A DNA stretch of 37,154 nt from Candidatus Enterococcus murrayae (GCF_017315985.1 NZ_JAFLVR010000049.1:1-37154), one strand, 5' to 3'. Shown: positions 1-9,363, numbered from the stretch's first letter. Translations and numbers: made by a program. Notes: generated by a model from the sequence alone, not told the origin.

Positions 1-258
1 CATTCGAAAGTGAAGCGAAAATATAGGACGCATCTATTTTTTTCTAAAAGATCTATTTGATCAGTATACGGAGGTGAGGCGAATAAAAATAGCGCAAAAA
101 TCAATGGATAGTAAATAGAAGATAAGCTTCTAATGATTTCATTAATGGATGATACTTGCTCAGGCATAAATAGAAAGTTTTACATAATAAGTCAAAAATC
201 ATACATATGGAAGCAAAAATCTTTTGATCTTAATCACAAAGAAGAGAGATGAGACAGC
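1..258. other. gene-free leading segment
   Basis: No convincing gene is present. A strong Shine-Dalgarno-like stretch GGAGGTGA lies at 70-77, but it is followed only by a 14-codon frame (GTG at 74, stop at 116-118), so it may be the relic of a lost gene start. A weak promoter-like pair, TTTACA (179-184) and TACATA (202-207) with 17 bp between, could serve the coiled-coil gene that begins at 259. Confidence 0.4.
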
Positions 259-912
259 TTGAAAAATTTTGATGTTTCTAAATTAAATGATAATACCGAA
301 GTACAATTGTCCGTCAAAGTTGACGTATTAGAGAAACAGAACAGCGAGCTTTTGAATCAGGTGGATAAGCTGGAAGGTATTCGTGGAGCGCTGGAAGAAA
401 AAGTCTCGGCGTATCGCTATCGTTTGAAGGAAGTAACGAGACAGCTTGATAATGTTGAAGCAGTTTTCCCAAGAGAAAAGGTGATCTTTCATAATAAGGA
501 TAATTTAGAGAGGCGACGCTTCATAATCCGAAAAGAAATGGTTCAACAGGAAACGAAGAAATGTACTGCTGCTACTGAAAAAAAGGTGGAAAGTGACGAG
601 CTACAAGAAAAATATGACCGATTATTAGAGCAGTATATGTACGAACACGATAAAAATGAGCAATTATTTAACTACCTGTTCCAAAAGGAAGAAAACGCTG
701 CTCTTGAATTGTTTGTAAAAGCAGATGCTGCAGATACATTGTTGGAAGCGACGGCATTAAGCCGAAGGATCATCCAACAGGCGGAAGACCAGGCACGACA
801 TATTGAAACGGATTTAAAAGAGCAATTGCAAGGGATTTTAAAGTTTGAGCACAATCTGCCGCAGCAAGTTGTTAAGGATTTGAGGTATGGTCTAAATTGC
901 TTGGAAAAATAA
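259..912 (+). CDS. hypothetical coiled-coil protein
   Basis: I do not recognise this 217-aa protein. It begins at TTG behind a purine-rich GAAGAGAGATGAG stretch; no better in-frame start is near. Residues 15-80 and 100-185 are rich in Glu, Lys, Gln, Arg and Leu with heptad-like spacing, so most of the chain should be a long alpha-helical coiled coil. There is no signal peptide or membrane segment, which points to a soluble scaffold or DivIVA-like protein. It is followed 68 bp later by a winged-helix regulator on the same strand with no terminator between, so the two may be co-transcribed. A DivIVA or septation role is only a guess from shape, with no supporting motif. Confidence 0.7.
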   Translation: MKNFDVSKLNDNTEVQLSVKVDVLEKQNSELLNQVDKLEGIRGALEEKVSAYRYRLKEVTRQLDNVEAVFPREKVIFHNKDNLERRRFIIRKEMVQQETKKCTAATEKKVESDELQEKYDRLLEQYMYEHDKNEQLFNYLFQKEENAALELFVKADAADTLLEATALSRRIIQQAEDQARHIETDLKEQLQGILKFEHNLPQQVVKDLRYGLNCLEK

Positions 913-980
913 AGGCGGTTGAGTTTTTTGAGATTAAAGGTGCAAAAAGCAGAAGTTACTAAAGACTGGAGTGAGTAAAG

Positions 981-1679
981 ATGAAAAAAGTGATCATTCT
1001 AACCAGAAATATTATCATTGAACAAGAATTTCAAAACGAATTACAACGTTTAGATTACGAAGTATTTGTCTTAAAAGAATTTTTTGATGTAGATAAGCCT
1101 AATTATTTTGAAGATATTTTGTCTCTTTTTGACATTGTCATTTTTAGTGAGACGTTGACTAATCAGGAGTTCAACGAAATTTTACCAATCGTTATTGAAA
1201 AAGATATGCACTATTTGCGGCGCACGGATGAACCAGTACCAAACATCGACGAAAATCATTGCTTATCGATTGATTGCACATTGACTGAACTGAGAGAGTT
1301 CTTATTGCTCAGCGACAAACGTGAGGGTCAAAAAGAGTCTATCTCAAAAGGATTGGTTAGACAATCGGAGATGAAGAAGCAGGACTTAGTTCTCTTCTAC
1401 AGTTCATTAAATAATATTGAAAAGAAAATCATCGGTGCATTAGCAGAGGGCAGCGGAAAGATTATTTCCAGAGATGAGCTGTGCAACAAAGTTTGGAATA
1501 ACGAAGTCAGCAAGTCGCGTTTGGTTCAAATGTCGACAGCAGTTGGAAATATTCGTAAAAAAATTGCTCATGCTCACATTGATAATGTTCGCATTATCAC
1601 TTACTGGGGGAATGGTTATCGCCTTCATGATGTGCCTAACGGACTAATGAATGAACATATTAAGGAATATAGTATGTAG
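981..1679 (+). CDS. OmpR-type winged-helix transcriptional regulator
   Basis: This 232-aa protein has a C-terminal trans_reg_C winged helix (about residues 135-215): the stretch IIGALAEGSGKIISRDELC matches the first helices, then a recognition-helix region (VQMSTAVGNIRKKI) and the closing hairpin WGNGYRL, typical of OmpR/PhoB DNA-binding domains. The N-terminal 110 residues look like a degenerate receiver fold beginning KKVIILTRN, without the usual acidic pocket or an obvious phospho-acceptor Asp, so phosphorylation control is unlikely. No sensor kinase is adjacent. ATG follows GGAGTGAG by six bases. A strong terminator follows at 1691. Target genes cannot be read from the sequence; the upstream coiled-coil gene or the downstream gad genes are possible. 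Confidence 0.8.
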   Translation: MKKVIILTRNIIIEQEFQNELQRLDYEVFVLKEFFDVDKPNYFEDILSLFDIVIFSETLTNQEFNEILPIVIEKDMHYLRRTDEPVPNIDENHCLSIDCTLTELREFLLLSDKREGQKESISKGLVRQSEMKKQDLVLFYSSLNNIEKKIIGALAEGSGKIISRDELCNKVWNNEVSKSRLVQMSTAVGNIRKKIAHAHIDNVRIITYWGNGYRLHDVPNGLMNEHIKEYSM

Positions 1680-1690
1680 CTGTAATAAGC

Positions 1691-1741
1691 AAAAAAAGTG
1701 CTAGTTTTCTCCTAAAATAGGAAAACTAGCGCTTTTTTTTG
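1691..1741 (+). terminator. intrinsic terminator after winged-helix regulator
   Basis: GCTAGTTTTC and GAAAACTAGC form a stem of about 10 bp, extended by flanking A/T pairs, followed by eight T residues. It ends the first two-gene unit and separates it from gadC. Confidence 0.9.
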
Positions 1742-1925
1742 CGGCTAAACTTCCATATTTTTTTAGTTTATTGATAGGTGAAAGAAAAAAATTAGGAAAA
1801 AAGTTTGGAGGAAACTATTTATACTTCTCCGTGTAAGAAAAGAGGTGCCTGAAATGATCTATCATATTTATCCCTGAAACATTCCTTCCGCAAAATAATT
1901 AAAGAAAAGGGAAAGAAGCGGTTCT

Positions 1926-3437
1926 ATGAATCAGAAAAAATTATCATTGTTCGGTTTTTTTGCTTTAACAGCTTCAATGGTCTTAACGGTTTATGAGTAT
2001 CCAACGTTTGCTACTTCGAAGTTGCATCTGGTTTTCTTTTTACTTCTAGGTGGAATTTTATGGTTTTTACCAGTGGCCTTGTGTGCAGCCGAGATGTCTA
2101 CCGTAGAAGGTTGGCAAAATGGCGGTATATTCAGTTGGGTTAGCCAAACGTTAGGTGAACGTTTCGGTTTTGCGGCCATCTTTTTTCAATGGTTCCAAAT
2201 TACCGTTGGATTTGTCACCATGATTTATTTCATTTTGGGAGCATTATCCTATGTGGTGGATTTCCAAGCATTAAATACAGATCCGTTGATGAAATATATT
2301 GGTCTATTAGTCATTTTCTGGAGCTTGACCTTCTCACAATTAGGAGGAACTCAACGAACGGCTAAGATCGCAAAAGCGGGATTTGTACTTGGAATTTTGA
2401 TCCCTTCTGTGATTCTGTTTGGTTTAGCGATCGCCTATTTCATTGGTGGCAACCCGATTGAAATTGCTATTAGCAAAAAAGCGTTTATACCAGATTTTTC
2501 ACAATTATCGACATTAGTAGTGTTTGTATCATTTGTCTTAGCTTACATGGGCGTCGAAGCTTCCGCCTCACATATCAATGAGTTGGAAAATCCGAAAAAG
2601 AATTATCCATTGGCCATGATCCTATTGGTTATCTTAGCGATCGCCTTGGATGCGATCGGCGGCTTTTCTGTAGCTGCCGTGATTCCCCAAAAAGAATTGT
2701 CTTTAAGCGCTGGAGTGATACAAACCTTCCAATCATTAATTCTGCATTTTAACAGACACTTAGGGTGGTTGGTCAAAGTCATTGCCTTGATGATTGCTTT
2801 TGGAGTGATGGGTGAAGTAAGTTCATGGGTAGTTGGCCCATCTCGCGGTATGTTTGCTGCGGCACAACGTGGCTTATTACCCAGCTTCTTTCGTAAAACC
2901 AATAAGCATGGAGTGCCTGTACCGTTGATTATGGCTCAAGGAGTGATCGTCACCATTTGGGGTGCGGTGTTGACCTTTGGCGGCGGTGGCAACAACCTAT
3001 CTTTCTTAGTAGCGATCTCATTAACTGTAGTTATTTATTTAGTCGGATATCTTTTATTCTTTATCGGCTATTTCGTCTTAGTCTACAAAAAGAAAGAATT
3101 AGATCGAACATACAATGTACCTGGAAAAACGATTGGAAAAACAATTATTGCCGGTGTTGGACTACTATTATCAATTTTTGCTTTATTGATTTCTTTTGTT
3201 CCGCCCGCATCGATCGCAAAGGGTGAGGACCGAACCTACCAAGTGATTCTATTGATCAGTTTTGTTATCACAGTGATTATGCCGTTTGTAATTTACGAGT
3301 TACACGACAAGCATGGACAAAAAGAATTAGAGAACCCTGTTCATATGAAAGCAGGAGATATGAATACGGCGATCTACCCATCAGCTCGTGGGGAACATGA
3401 AATCGTTCAAAAGGAAGAATACACATTAAAGCATTAA
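1926..3437 (+). CDS. gadC: glutamate:GABA antiporter GadC
   Basis: A 503-aa APC-superfamily transporter with about 12 hydrophobic segments. The N-terminal GFFALTASMVLTVYEYPTFA and AAEMSTVEGWQNGGIFSWV regions match the GadC branch of amino-acid antiporters, as does the partnership with gadB 33 bp downstream. It imports glutamate and exports the GABA made by GadB, so each cycle removes a cytoplasmic proton and helps survival in acid. The last 40 residues are hydrophilic (ending KEEYTLKH) and correspond in position to the C-terminal plug that closes GadC at neutral pH in E. coli; functional equivalence is inferred. A seven-codon frame with a good ribosome site precedes it (1854-1877). No clear promoter was found between 1742 and 1925. 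Confidence 0.93.
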   Translation: MNQKKLSLFGFFALTASMVLTVYEYPTFATSKLHLVFFLLLGGILWFLPVALCAAEMSTVEGWQNGGIFSWVSQTLGERFGFAAIFFQWFQITVGFVTMIYFILGALSYVVDFQALNTDPLMKYIGLLVIFWSLTFSQLGGTQRTAKIAKAGFVLGILIPSVILFGLAIAYFIGGNPIEIAISKKAFIPDFSQLSTLVVFVSFVLAYMGVEASASHINELENPKKNYPLAMILLVILAIALDAIGGFSVAAVIPQKELSLSAGVIQTFQSLILHFNRHLGWLVKVIALMIAFGVMGEVSSWVVGPSRGMFAAAQRGLLPSFFRKTNKHGVPVPLIMAQGVIVTIWGAVLTFGGGGNNLSFLVAISLTVVIYLVGYLLFFIGYFVLVYKKKELDRTYNVPGKTIGKTIIAGVGLLLSIFALLISFVPPASIAKGEDRTYQVILLISFVITVIMPFVIYELHDKHGQKELENPVHMKAGDMNTAIYPSARGEHEIVQKEEYTLKH

Positions 3438-3470
3438 CTAAAACAAATGAAGCAATTAGGAGGAATATAC

Positions 3471-4871
3471 ATGTTATATGGAAAAGAAAATCGCGATGAA
3501 GCAGAGTATTTAGAACCAATATTTGGTTCAGAAAGTGAACAGGTCGATTTACCTAAATACAAACTGAATCAAGAATCAATTGAGCCTCGAGTAGCATACC
3601 AGTTGGTCCAAGATGAAATGCTTGATGAAGGGAATGCACGATTAAACTTAGCGACATTTTGTCAAACCTACATGGAGCCGGAAGCAGTCAAATTGATGAG
3701 TCAAACGCTAGAAAAAAATGCTATTGATAAGTCAGAATATCCTCGTACGACTGAAATTGAAAATCGATGCGTGAACATGATAGCTGATCTTTGGAATGCA
3801 AGTGAGAACGAGAAATTTATGGGGACTTCAACGATTGGTTCTTCAGAAGCGTGTATGCTGGGAGGTATGGCAATGAAGTTCGCCTGGCGGAAGCGTGCAG
3901 AAAAGCTGGGATTGGATATCAGTGCGAAAAAACCTAACTTGGTCATTTCTTCCGGCTATCAAGTTTGCTGGGAAAAATTTTGTGTTTATTGGGATATTGA
4001 AATGCGAGAAGTCCCTCTAGATAAAGAGCATATGTCGATTAATTTAAATAAAGTAATGGATTATGTTGATGAATATACAATTGGAATTGTTGGTATCATG
4101 GGGATTACTTACACGGGTCGATATGATGATATCAGTGGGTTGAATGATCTAGTTGAAGAATATAACAGACAAACAGATTATAAGGTTTACATCCACGTGG
4201 ACGCAGCTTCAGGAGGTTTCTACGCACCTTTTACTGAACCCAATCTAGTCTGGGATTTTCGATTAAAAAATGTCATTTCAATCAATTCCTCAGGCCATAA
4301 ATATGGTTTGGTCTACCCTGGTGTTGGTTGGGTCTTATGGCGCGATCAGCAGTATTTGCCCAAAGAATTGATCTTTAAAGTCAGCTATCTAGGTGGTGAG
4401 CTGCCAACAATGGCCATCAACTTCTCTCACAGTGCGGCGCAACTGATTGGTCAATACTACAATTTTGTACGTTATGGCTTTGATGGCTATAAATCAATTC
4501 ATGAACGGACACATAAGGTAGCACTGTATTTGGCAAAAGCGATCGAGGAAACAGGTTTGTTTGAAATCGTTAATGACGGCTCGCAGCTACCGATCGTTTG
4601 CTACAAATTAAAAGAAGACACGAATCATGAATGGACATTATATGATTTGGCAGATCGTCTTTTGATGAAGGGGTGGCAAGTTCCGGCTTACCCACTCCCT
4701 AAAAACTTGGATCAGGAAATTATACAACGTCTGGTGATCCGAGCCGATTTTGGAATGAATATGGCATGTGACTATATCCAAGACATGCAAGAAGCGATTG
4801 ATGCCTTGAATCAAGCACATTTAGTTTATCATGAAAAAAAAGAGATCAAGACGTATGGATTTACTCACTAA
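3471..4871 (+). CDS. gadB: glutamate decarboxylase, PLP-dependent
   Basis: This 466-aa enzyme converts glutamate to GABA and CO2, consuming a proton. I chose the ATG at 3471 because AGGAGG ends seven bases before it and the length then equals the well-known E. coli enzymes; a 24-bp upstream ATG has no ribosome site. Visible landmarks are HVDAASGGF (cofactor-binding Asp) and SSGHKYGLVYPG, where Lys277 is the Schiff-base lysine. The C-terminal tail retains a His (final residues YGFTH), reminiscent of the E. coli tail that blocks the active site at neutral pH. It is cotranscribed with gadC and ends in a hairpin shared with the convergent Mga-like gene. Role: acid resistance and GABA production. 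Confidence 0.97.
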   Translation: MLYGKENRDEAEYLEPIFGSESEQVDLPKYKLNQESIEPRVAYQLVQDEMLDEGNARLNLATFCQTYMEPEAVKLMSQTLEKNAIDKSEYPRTTEIENRCVNMIADLWNASENEKFMGTSTIGSSEACMLGGMAMKFAWRKRAEKLGLDISAKKPNLVISSGYQVCWEKFCVYWDIEMREVPLDKEHMSINLNKVMDYVDEYTIGIVGIMGITYTGRYDDISGLNDLVEEYNRQTDYKVYIHVDAASGGFYAPFTEPNLVWDFRLKNVISINSSGHKYGLVYPGVGWVLWRDQQYLPKELIFKVSYLGGELPTMAINFSHSAAQLIGQYYNFVRYGFDGYKSIHERTHKVALYLAKAIEETGLFEIVNDGSQLPIVCYKLKEDTNHEWTLYDLADRLLMKGWQVPAYPLPKNLDQEIIQRLVIRADFGMNMACDYIQDMQEAIDALNQAHLVYHEKKEIKTYGFTH

Positions 4872-4875
4872 AATG

Positions 4876-4912
4876 AAGCCTGGAAGAAACTTATTCTTTC
4901 AGGCCTTTTTCA
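4876..4912. terminator. shared bidirectional terminator, gadB / Mga-like gene
   Basis: GCCTGGAAGAA and TTCTTTCAGGC pair around ACTTA, with T5 on the plus side and A-rich sequence on the other. The hairpin contains the last codons of the convergent minus-strand gene, so it probably ends both transcripts. Confidence 0.8.
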
Positions 4913-6354
4913 TTTGGTCGAACGATTTGGTTGATTTCATTACAGGTCTCATCAATTGTTTTGAGAGACACAGGGAAAATTAAAGTATTCTCACTGCCTA
5001 AATCTGTCTGATATAGAGCCGTATCACAGACTATCACTCGTTTTGAACAGAAAAACACATCGTCAACGACTTCGTTCAACGTATTATAAATCATATTACT
5101 GATAACAAAATGATCATCCAGGAGAGACTCCAGTTGTTTTCGGTAATATAAAAAGTTGAAGTCAGAAGGAGCGACGATATACAACTCAATTTTTTCATCG
5201 AAGGTATTTCTGAGCAGCAAATCAAGTATCAAAGTCATTTTACGAATTAGATTAGTATTCCAGTGGATGGTCGTTTGACAGGCAGCAGACCATTTTTCTA
5301 AGATTGTTTGAATTGTTTGGTAGAGCGTTTGTTGCTCCTTGTCTAATAGGTAAATCAAGTCGGGCTGGAAAAGCTGCATGTCCGCCCAAGTAGAGCGAAT
5401 AAAAGGTAAAAAGGCCTTTTTTAAGAGAAGCTCATTTTCTGGAGAAATATTTAGAGAAAAGCGTAATTCTTGAAGCAGTTCCTCGATTGCAGGGTATCGC
5501 TGGATATGATTCTGATAGACGACCTCAAAATCCTTTTGCAGTAGTTCCAAATTATTACAAAGATAGTTTCTTGCGTTGAAAAGAGAGTAAATATAAAATA
5601 ATTCATCCTCATTTGCACAAATAGTGGAATCTAAGTTTTTTATTCCTTCGCGTAATAGTTTGAACAGCGGTGTTTGTCGTGCACTCGCTTTTTCTTTTTC
5701 GGAAAAAAGAATAGGGAAGTGTCTGGCTCGCTGGTTGCTCAATTGAATCCCCAAGATAATAAGCTCTCGTTCATTGGTCGGATAGTAGCGAGCAAAAAAA
5801 TGTTCTTCTACGTAGTCAATTAATTTTTCTGCCGCAGCGGCGATCACTTTATTAAAGGGAATTGCCGAACGATCCCCAGTATATCTTGCGATAGCCAAAA
5901 ATAAGTTTCGAAGATCTTTTTCAGAGAATGCGAAGGAATGATTTTGCTGTAAGCATCCTAGTTCTTCGCTAAAAGAAAAAATGTTCGCTCGAATCTGATA
6001 AATTTTACTAGTAGAAAGAAATTCCTTTTCAGCAATTTCCGACCAGTGAGTATTTCCGATTAGGAAATCATTCAATACCCGTAAGAAATCAGAGCGACGA
6101 TAAATTCGTTGGGTTAACTCTAATAATGGATAAGTCGGATCAAAGGAAACTTTACAGATATTTCTATTTTTTTTGAATGTAGTGATTTCTTGGTTAAAGA
6201 GTTCGTTCAAAACCAGAAGATCATTATTGATTGTAATCGTGCAGACTTTCAATCGTTCAGCCATTGTCTGCAGGTCAATTTCTTTCTTTTGATACAATTG
6301 CTGACAAAGGTAAACTTGGCGAAAAATATTTTTCTCAATATATCTTTCTAACAT
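4891..6354 (-). CDS. Mga-family transcriptional regulator
   Basis: A 487-aa protein with the Mga/AtxA layout: an N-terminal helix-turn-helix (residues about 10-60, KKEIDLQTMAERLKVCTITI), a second HTH-like region near 75-130, a long helical PRD-like middle, and a C-terminal stretch (VDDVFFCSKRVIVCD) resembling an EIIB-like domain. The ATG is well placed behind AAGGGAGGG. Mga-type proteins in Gram-positive cocci respond to sugar-PTS phosphorylation and control virulence or stress genes. It converges on gadCB, sharing a terminator, which makes it a candidate regulator of glutamate decarboxylation; that link is inference. Enterococci and lactococci usually use an Rgg-type GadR, so this arrangement would differ. 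Confidence 0.85.
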   Translation of the reverse strand: MLERYIEKNIFRQVYLCQQLYQKKEIDLQTMAERLKVCTITINNDLLVLNELFNQEITTFKKNRNICKVSFDPTYPLLELTQRIYRRSDFLRVLNDFLIGNTHWSEIAEKEFLSTSKIYQIRANIFSFSEELGCLQQNHSFAFSEKDLRNLFLAIARYTGDRSAIPFNKVIAAAAEKLIDYVEEHFFARYYPTNERELIILGIQLSNQRARHFPILFSEKEKASARQTPLFKLLREGIKNLDSTICANEDELFYIYSLFNARNYLCNNLELLQKDFEVVYQNHIQRYPAIEELLQELRFSLNISPENELLLKKAFLPFIRSTWADMQLFQPDLIYLLDKEQQTLYQTIQTILEKWSAACQTTIHWNTNLIRKMTLILDLLLRNTFDEKIELYIVAPSDFNFLYYRKQLESLLDDHFVISNMIYNTLNEVVDDVFFCSKRVIVCDTALYQTDLGSENTLIFPVSLKTIDETCNEINQIVRPNEKGLKE

Positions 6355-6837
6355 AAGCTCCCTCCCTTATTAATAATAAAATACATATGGTTGATATTGT
6401 ATACCAACTTAACTTATTTAAGTATTTTGAACAGAGCTAACTCGCCATTTTTTTAGACAGATAGATAAAATAATTAGGAAGAATGCTAAAAATACATTTT
6501 GATAATGATTTTAAAATAAATTAAATTATTTTTATTTAAGAACTATTTTAGTGAATCAAATCCCCAGATGGCAGAGAAGATAAAAATATCGAATAGTAAT
6601 AGTGATTATAGGATAACGACAAAAGTATTCTATTTTGAATTAAAAAGAGCTACTAGAATAATGAGATAAAAATTTTTTTCAAATAAATCTTTTCCTATTA
6701 TGAGAGTTTGAGGGGAGATTTTTTTTCACAAGCCAGTCTGTATCAGTCTTCTGTTTTTCACTGAATAAATGAACGGGAATTGTATATTGGTGAGCAAACA
6801 TGGATATCAAGTAAAAACTGTCATTATCAATTACATC
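6355..6837. other. AT-rich intergenic region without a gene
   Basis: No reading frame with a plausible ribosome site was found on either strand. The segment next to 6354 must hold the promoter of the Mga-like gene; TATACA-like sequence is present on the minus strand near 6396-6404, but no convincing -35 goes with it. The remainder is very AT-rich and holds no clear terminator. Confidence 0.5.
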
Positions 6838-6865
6838 ATCTGTTATAGTGAAAACTGTAACAGAT
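6838..6865. promoter_or_regulatory. GAAA-capped dyad with cre-like core upstream of pflB
   Basis: ATCTGTTATAGT and ACTGTAACAGAT form a 12-bp inverted repeat (one T-G pair) around GAAA. Inside it, 6849-6862 reads TGAAAACTGTAACA, which fits the CcpA consensus TGWAANCGNTNWCA at all but one position (T for the central G). It lies about 110 bp upstream of the likely pflB transcription start. It may be a CcpA or other activator site, or an RNA hairpin if transcription starts further upstream. Confidence 0.45.
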
Positions 6866-6956
6866 AATTATTGAGGATAAGAAAATTATCATTATTTTAA
6901 AAGGATTTGGAGAGAAAAGAAGCAAAAAAGCCCTTTCTTAAAACAGATTCCTTTGT

Positions 6957-6993
6957 TATAATCATTTTAAATTATTGTGAAACTATTTAACAA
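6957..6993 (+). promoter_or_regulatory. pflB -10 element and Rex-like operator
   Basis: A perfect TATAAT (6957-6962) is followed by an imperfect palindrome TTGTGAAACTATTTAACAA (6975-6993). Rex sites have the form TTGTGA-N6-TCACAA; here the half-sites are TTGTGA and TAACAA with a 7-bp spacer. Its position over the expected transcript start and the ribosome site AAAGGAG suits an NADH-sensing repressor of fermentation genes. No good -35 is visible, so an activator may be needed. Confidence 0.55.
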
Positions 6994-7005
6994 AGGAGTG
7001 CGCAT

Positions 7006-9303
7006 ATGGAAACTACAACAATCAAAAAAACTGTAGAACAAACTCAAAATCCTTGGGAAGGTTTTAACGAAGGTCGCTGGCAACATGAGGTTAATACCTT
7101 GGACTTTATCAAACGCAACTACACAGAATATACAGGTGACGACAGCTTCTTGGAAGATGCGGCGCCAAGTACTGAAAAGCTATGGGATAAATTACAAGAG
7201 CTTTTCGAAGTACAGCACAAGAAAAACGGCGTATATGACATGGATAATGATATTCCTGCGACAATCACTTCTCATGAGCCTGGCTATTTAATCAAAGAAG
7301 AAGAGAAAATCGTTGGTTTGCAAACGGATGTCCCTTTGAAGCAAGCTTTTATGCCTTTTGGCGGAATCAACATGGCCAACAAAGCGTTGGAATCTAATGG
7401 ATTTGAAGTGGATGATGAGATGTCATTCATCTTTAACAAATGGCGTAAAACGCATAACCAAGGTGTTTTTGATGCATATACAGATGAAATGCGTTTAGCT
7501 CGTAAAAATAAAATTATCACAGGTTTACCGGATGCATACGGCCGTGGACGCATTATCGGCGATTATCGTCGTGTGGCATTATACGGAATTGATTTCTTGA
7601 TGAAAGAAAAGAAAAAAGATTGGAAAAATGTCGGAAGTAAAGTAATGACAAACGACGTAATCCAATTACGTGAAGAAGTATCTGAACAATACCGTGCTTT
7701 AGCAGATATGAAAGAAATGGCAGCAAGCTATGGCTATGATATTTCAAAACCTGCCAGCAACGCACAAGAAGCGATTCAATGGTTATACTTCGGTTATCTT
7801 GCAGCAATTAAATCACAAAATGGTGCTGCAATGTCAATCGGCCGTATTTCTGCCTTCTTAGATATTTATATCCAACGTGACTTAGACCGCGGTGTGATTA
7901 CTGAATTCGAAGCACAAGAAATGATTGACCACTTGATTATGAAATTGCGTATGGTGAAATTTGCTCGGACACCTGAGTACAATCAATTATTCTCTGGTTA
8001 TCCAATTTGGGCTACTTTATCATTAGCGGGTATGAACATGGATGGTTCGTCATTAGTAACGAAGAACGATTTCCGAATCCTGCACACATTGACAAACATG
8101 GGGCCATCTCCAGAGCCAAACTTGACTGTTTTGTACTCTTCTCATTTACCAGAAGGCTTCCGGACTTATGCGGCGAAAGTTGCTAAACAAAGTTCTTCGA
8201 TCCAATTGGAAAATGATGACTTATTACGTCAATATTGGGGTTCAGATGATTCAGCCATCGCATGTTGTGTATCTGCTACTGTTATTGGTAAAGACATGCA
8301 ATTCTTCGGTGCTCGCGCTAACTTGGCAAAAGCAGTTCTTTACGCGATCAACGGCGGTGTCGATGAAATGACGAAGATGCAAGTTGGTCCGCGTTTCCGT
8401 CCACTAGAAGGCGACAGTATTGATTTTGATCAATTTATGGACAGCTACAAAGATGTTTTGGATTGGTTAGCAGAATTATACGTGAATACTTTAAATGTTA
8501 TTCATTACATGCACGATAAATACGCATATGAAGCGCCACAATTGGCATTGATGGATACTGACTTGAAACGTACTTTTGCGACAGGGATTGCAGGTATTTC
8601 TCATGCGGCAGATTCATTGATGGCGATCAAACACGGAAATGTCAAAGTTATTCGTGACGAAGATGGCTTAGCGATCGACTACGTTCCACAAAATGAATTC
8701 CCAACTTATGGAAATGACAACGATGAAGCAGATGATATGGCAAACTGGATCCTTGAGTACTTCATGACTCAAATCAAACGTCAGCACACTTACCGTGATT
8801 CAACGCCAACATTGTCATTGTTGACGATCACTTCCAACGTTGTTTACGGAAAAAATACGGGTAACACACCAGATGGACGTCGTGCAGGCAAACCATTAGC
8901 ACCAGGTGCAAACCCAAGCTATCAAGATGGTAAATTCTTGGGTGAGAAAAATGGACTATTGGCTTCATTAAACTCAACAGCTAAGTTGAATTACTCTTGT
9001 GCACAAGATGGAATCTCTGATACACAAACGATTAATCCAGGAGCTTTAGGACGTACGGATGATGAAGCAATGCAAGTGGATAACTTACGTCAAGTATTAG
9101 ATGGCTACTTTGACAAAGGCGGCTACCACTTGAATGTCAACGTCTTTGGTCGTGAATTGCTAGAAGAAATGGATAAAGACATCGACAATCCAAAATATGC
9201 GAACTTTACGATTCGTGTATCTGGTTATGCCGTGAAATTCCGTGACTTAACACCTGAACAACGTCGTGATGTTATTTCACGTACGGACCACACAAAAATG
9301 TAA
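7006..9303 (+). CDS. pflB: formate C-acetyltransferase (pyruvate formate-lyase)
   Basis: A 765-aa glycyl-radical enzyme that splits pyruvate with CoA into acetyl-CoA and formate during anaerobic mixed-acid fermentation. The two catalytic cysteines are adjacent at 420-421 in [12 protein letters not shown], and the radical-bearing glycine is Gly740 in RVSGYAV, 25 residues from the end; both are intact and the length is normal. ATG follows AAAGGAG. The gene is monocistronic, with a strong terminator at 9321. Unlike the usual pflB-pflA arrangement, the radical-SAM activase that the enzyme requires is not next to it, so it must be encoded elsewhere. Codon choice is that of a highly expressed gene. 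Confidence 0.98.
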   Translation: METTTIKKTVEQTQNPWEGFNEGRWQHEVNTLDFIKRNYTEYTGDDSFLEDAAPSTEKLWDKLQELFEVQHKKNGVYDMDNDIPATITSHEPGYLIKEEEKIVGLQTDVPLKQAFMPFGGINMANKALESNGFEVDDEMSFIFNKWRKTHNQGVFDAYTDEMRLARKNKIITGLPDAYGRGRIIGDYRRVALYGIDFLMKEKKKDWKNVGSKVMTNDVIQLREEVSEQYRALADMKEMAASYGYDISKPASNAQEAIQWLYFGYLAAIKSQNGAAMSIGRISAFLDIYIQRDLDRGVITEFEAQEMIDHLIMKLRMVKFARTPEYNQLFSGYPIWATLSLAGMNMDGSSLVTKNDFRILHTLTNMGPSPEPNLTVLYSSHLPEGFRTYAAKVAKQSSSIQLENDDLLRQYWGSDDSAIACCVSATVIGKDMQFFGARANLAKAVLYAINGGVDEMTKMQVGPRFRPLEGDSIDFDQFMDSYKDVLDWLAELYVNTLNVIHYMHDKYAYEAPQLALMDTDLKRTFATGIAGISHAADSLMAIKHGNVKVIRDEDGLAIDYVPQNEFPTYGNDNDEADDMANWILEYFMTQIKRQHTYRDSTPTLSLLTITSNVVYGKNTGNTPDGRRAGKPLAPGANPSYQDGKFLGEKNGLLASLNSTAKLNYSCAQDGISDTQTINPGALGRTDDEAMQVDNLRQVLDGYFDKGGYHLNVNVFGRELLEEMDKDIDNPKYANFTIRVSGYAVKFRDLTPEQRRDVISRTDHTKM

Positions 9304-9319
9304 AGATAATTCTGTTATT

Positions 9320-9363
9320 AAAGGATTCTGAAGCTCATAGTTGAGTTTCAGAGTCCTTTTTTT
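9320..9363 (+). terminator. pflB terminator
   Basis: AGGATTCTGAAGCTC pairs with GAGTTTCAGAGTCCT (15 bp with G-T pairs) around ATAGTT and is followed by T7. Confidence 0.92.

Noticed and set aside
2603-2902. 99-codon minus-strand frame inside gadC
   Set aside because: It is antisense to a clear gene with no ribosome site; a codon-bias shadow, as are the other overlapping frames of this type.
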